64,000 bases of DNA from Desmonostoc vinosum HA7617-LM4 (GTDB taxonomy: Bacteria > Cyanobacteriota > Cyanobacteriia > Cyanobacteriales > Nostocaceae). Where the stretch lies: contig JAHHHC010000006.1 in assembly GCA_019359515.1 (NCBI GenBank), positions 62,001 through 126,000 on the forward strand, in the 5' to 3' direction. Positions within the stretch are counted from its first letter, which is position 1. Each line of letters starts with the position of its first letter. The notes under the pieces are model-generated. The model saw only the letters and a program-made list of their open reading frames with translations, had not been told where the DNA came from and searched no databases. The translations under genes and the position numbers were made by a program. Below, piece after piece: positions 63,976-64,000 of the stretch.

Positions 63976-64000
63976 CGCCTAATGTGAATTAAAAGCTTTA

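Overview
The window reads as chromosome of a filamentous, probably heterocyst-forming cyanobacterium (Nostoc/Calothrix/Tolypothrix-like). The signs are: abundant GCGATCGC (HIP1) sites; a rbcL-rbcX-rbcS operon of the form IB type; Psb34; hopanoid genes; cyanobacterial sucrose synthase; a HetP-like protein; and dense heptanucleotide repeats (CCCAGTC, GGGGACT, ATTCGTA, CGCGTCC classes) typical of Nostocales. The species call is inference; the gene content is seen directly.

Layout. 1-2.5 kb: tail of an RND efflux pump, then hpnA and hpnH (hopanoid side chain). 2.6-8.2 kb: an Rpn-type nuclease, a divergent azoreductase/HxlR regulator pair with a palindromic operator, two tandem VWA proteins and a UspA protein. 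8.8-12.6 kb: a giant hybrid kinase/response regulator followed by a receiver protein. 12.9-14.7 kb: ComFB-like, PhyH-like and HetP-like genes. 15.4-20.8 kb: sucrose synthase overlapping a GH65 phosphorylase fused to beta-phosphoglucomutase. 20.9-25.1 kb: a membrane protein, an Rrf2 regulator, an SGNH hydrolase and the Rubisco operon. 25.9-31.4 kb: an unrecognised 360-residue protein, a PEP-CTERM protein, a propeller protein and panB. 31.6-34.1 kb: a candidate new RiPP operon (double-glycine precursor, two RRE plus haem-oxygenase-like proteins). 34.7-37.5 kb: ADP-ribosylglycohydrolase and a damaged HicBA island. 37.8-44 kb: a TPR-CHAT protein and conserved cyanobacterial unknowns, tRNA-Arg(UCU). 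44.2-64 kb: GH57, a sensor kinase, a YraQ/TIGR03943 permease pair, two Uma2 proteins, a TPR protein, psb34, ThiO-ThiG, a ferredoxin, citramalate synthase and a CruA/CruP-like cyclase.

The best candidate for an undescribed system is the minus-strand operon 34127-31564. A 69-residue peptide with a leader ending in Gly-Gly and a Tyr-Pro/Thr-rich core is followed by a stem-loop with a U-tract, then by two homologous proteins that each join an N-terminal PqqD/RRE-like domain to a PqqC/haem-oxygenase-like helical domain. One keeps a plausible metal site and the other has lost its histidines.

The second theme is repeat invasion of genes. A 99-bp MITE-like element with TA duplications splits hicA and has a 102/104 identical copy 32 kb away. 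A 41-bp palindrome family sits in frame inside a Uma2 gene and inside thiO, and in an intergenic element, with paired changes that keep the hairpin. Heptamer tracts form the linkers of the GH65-phosphoglucomutase, ThiO-ThiG and CruA/P-like proteins.
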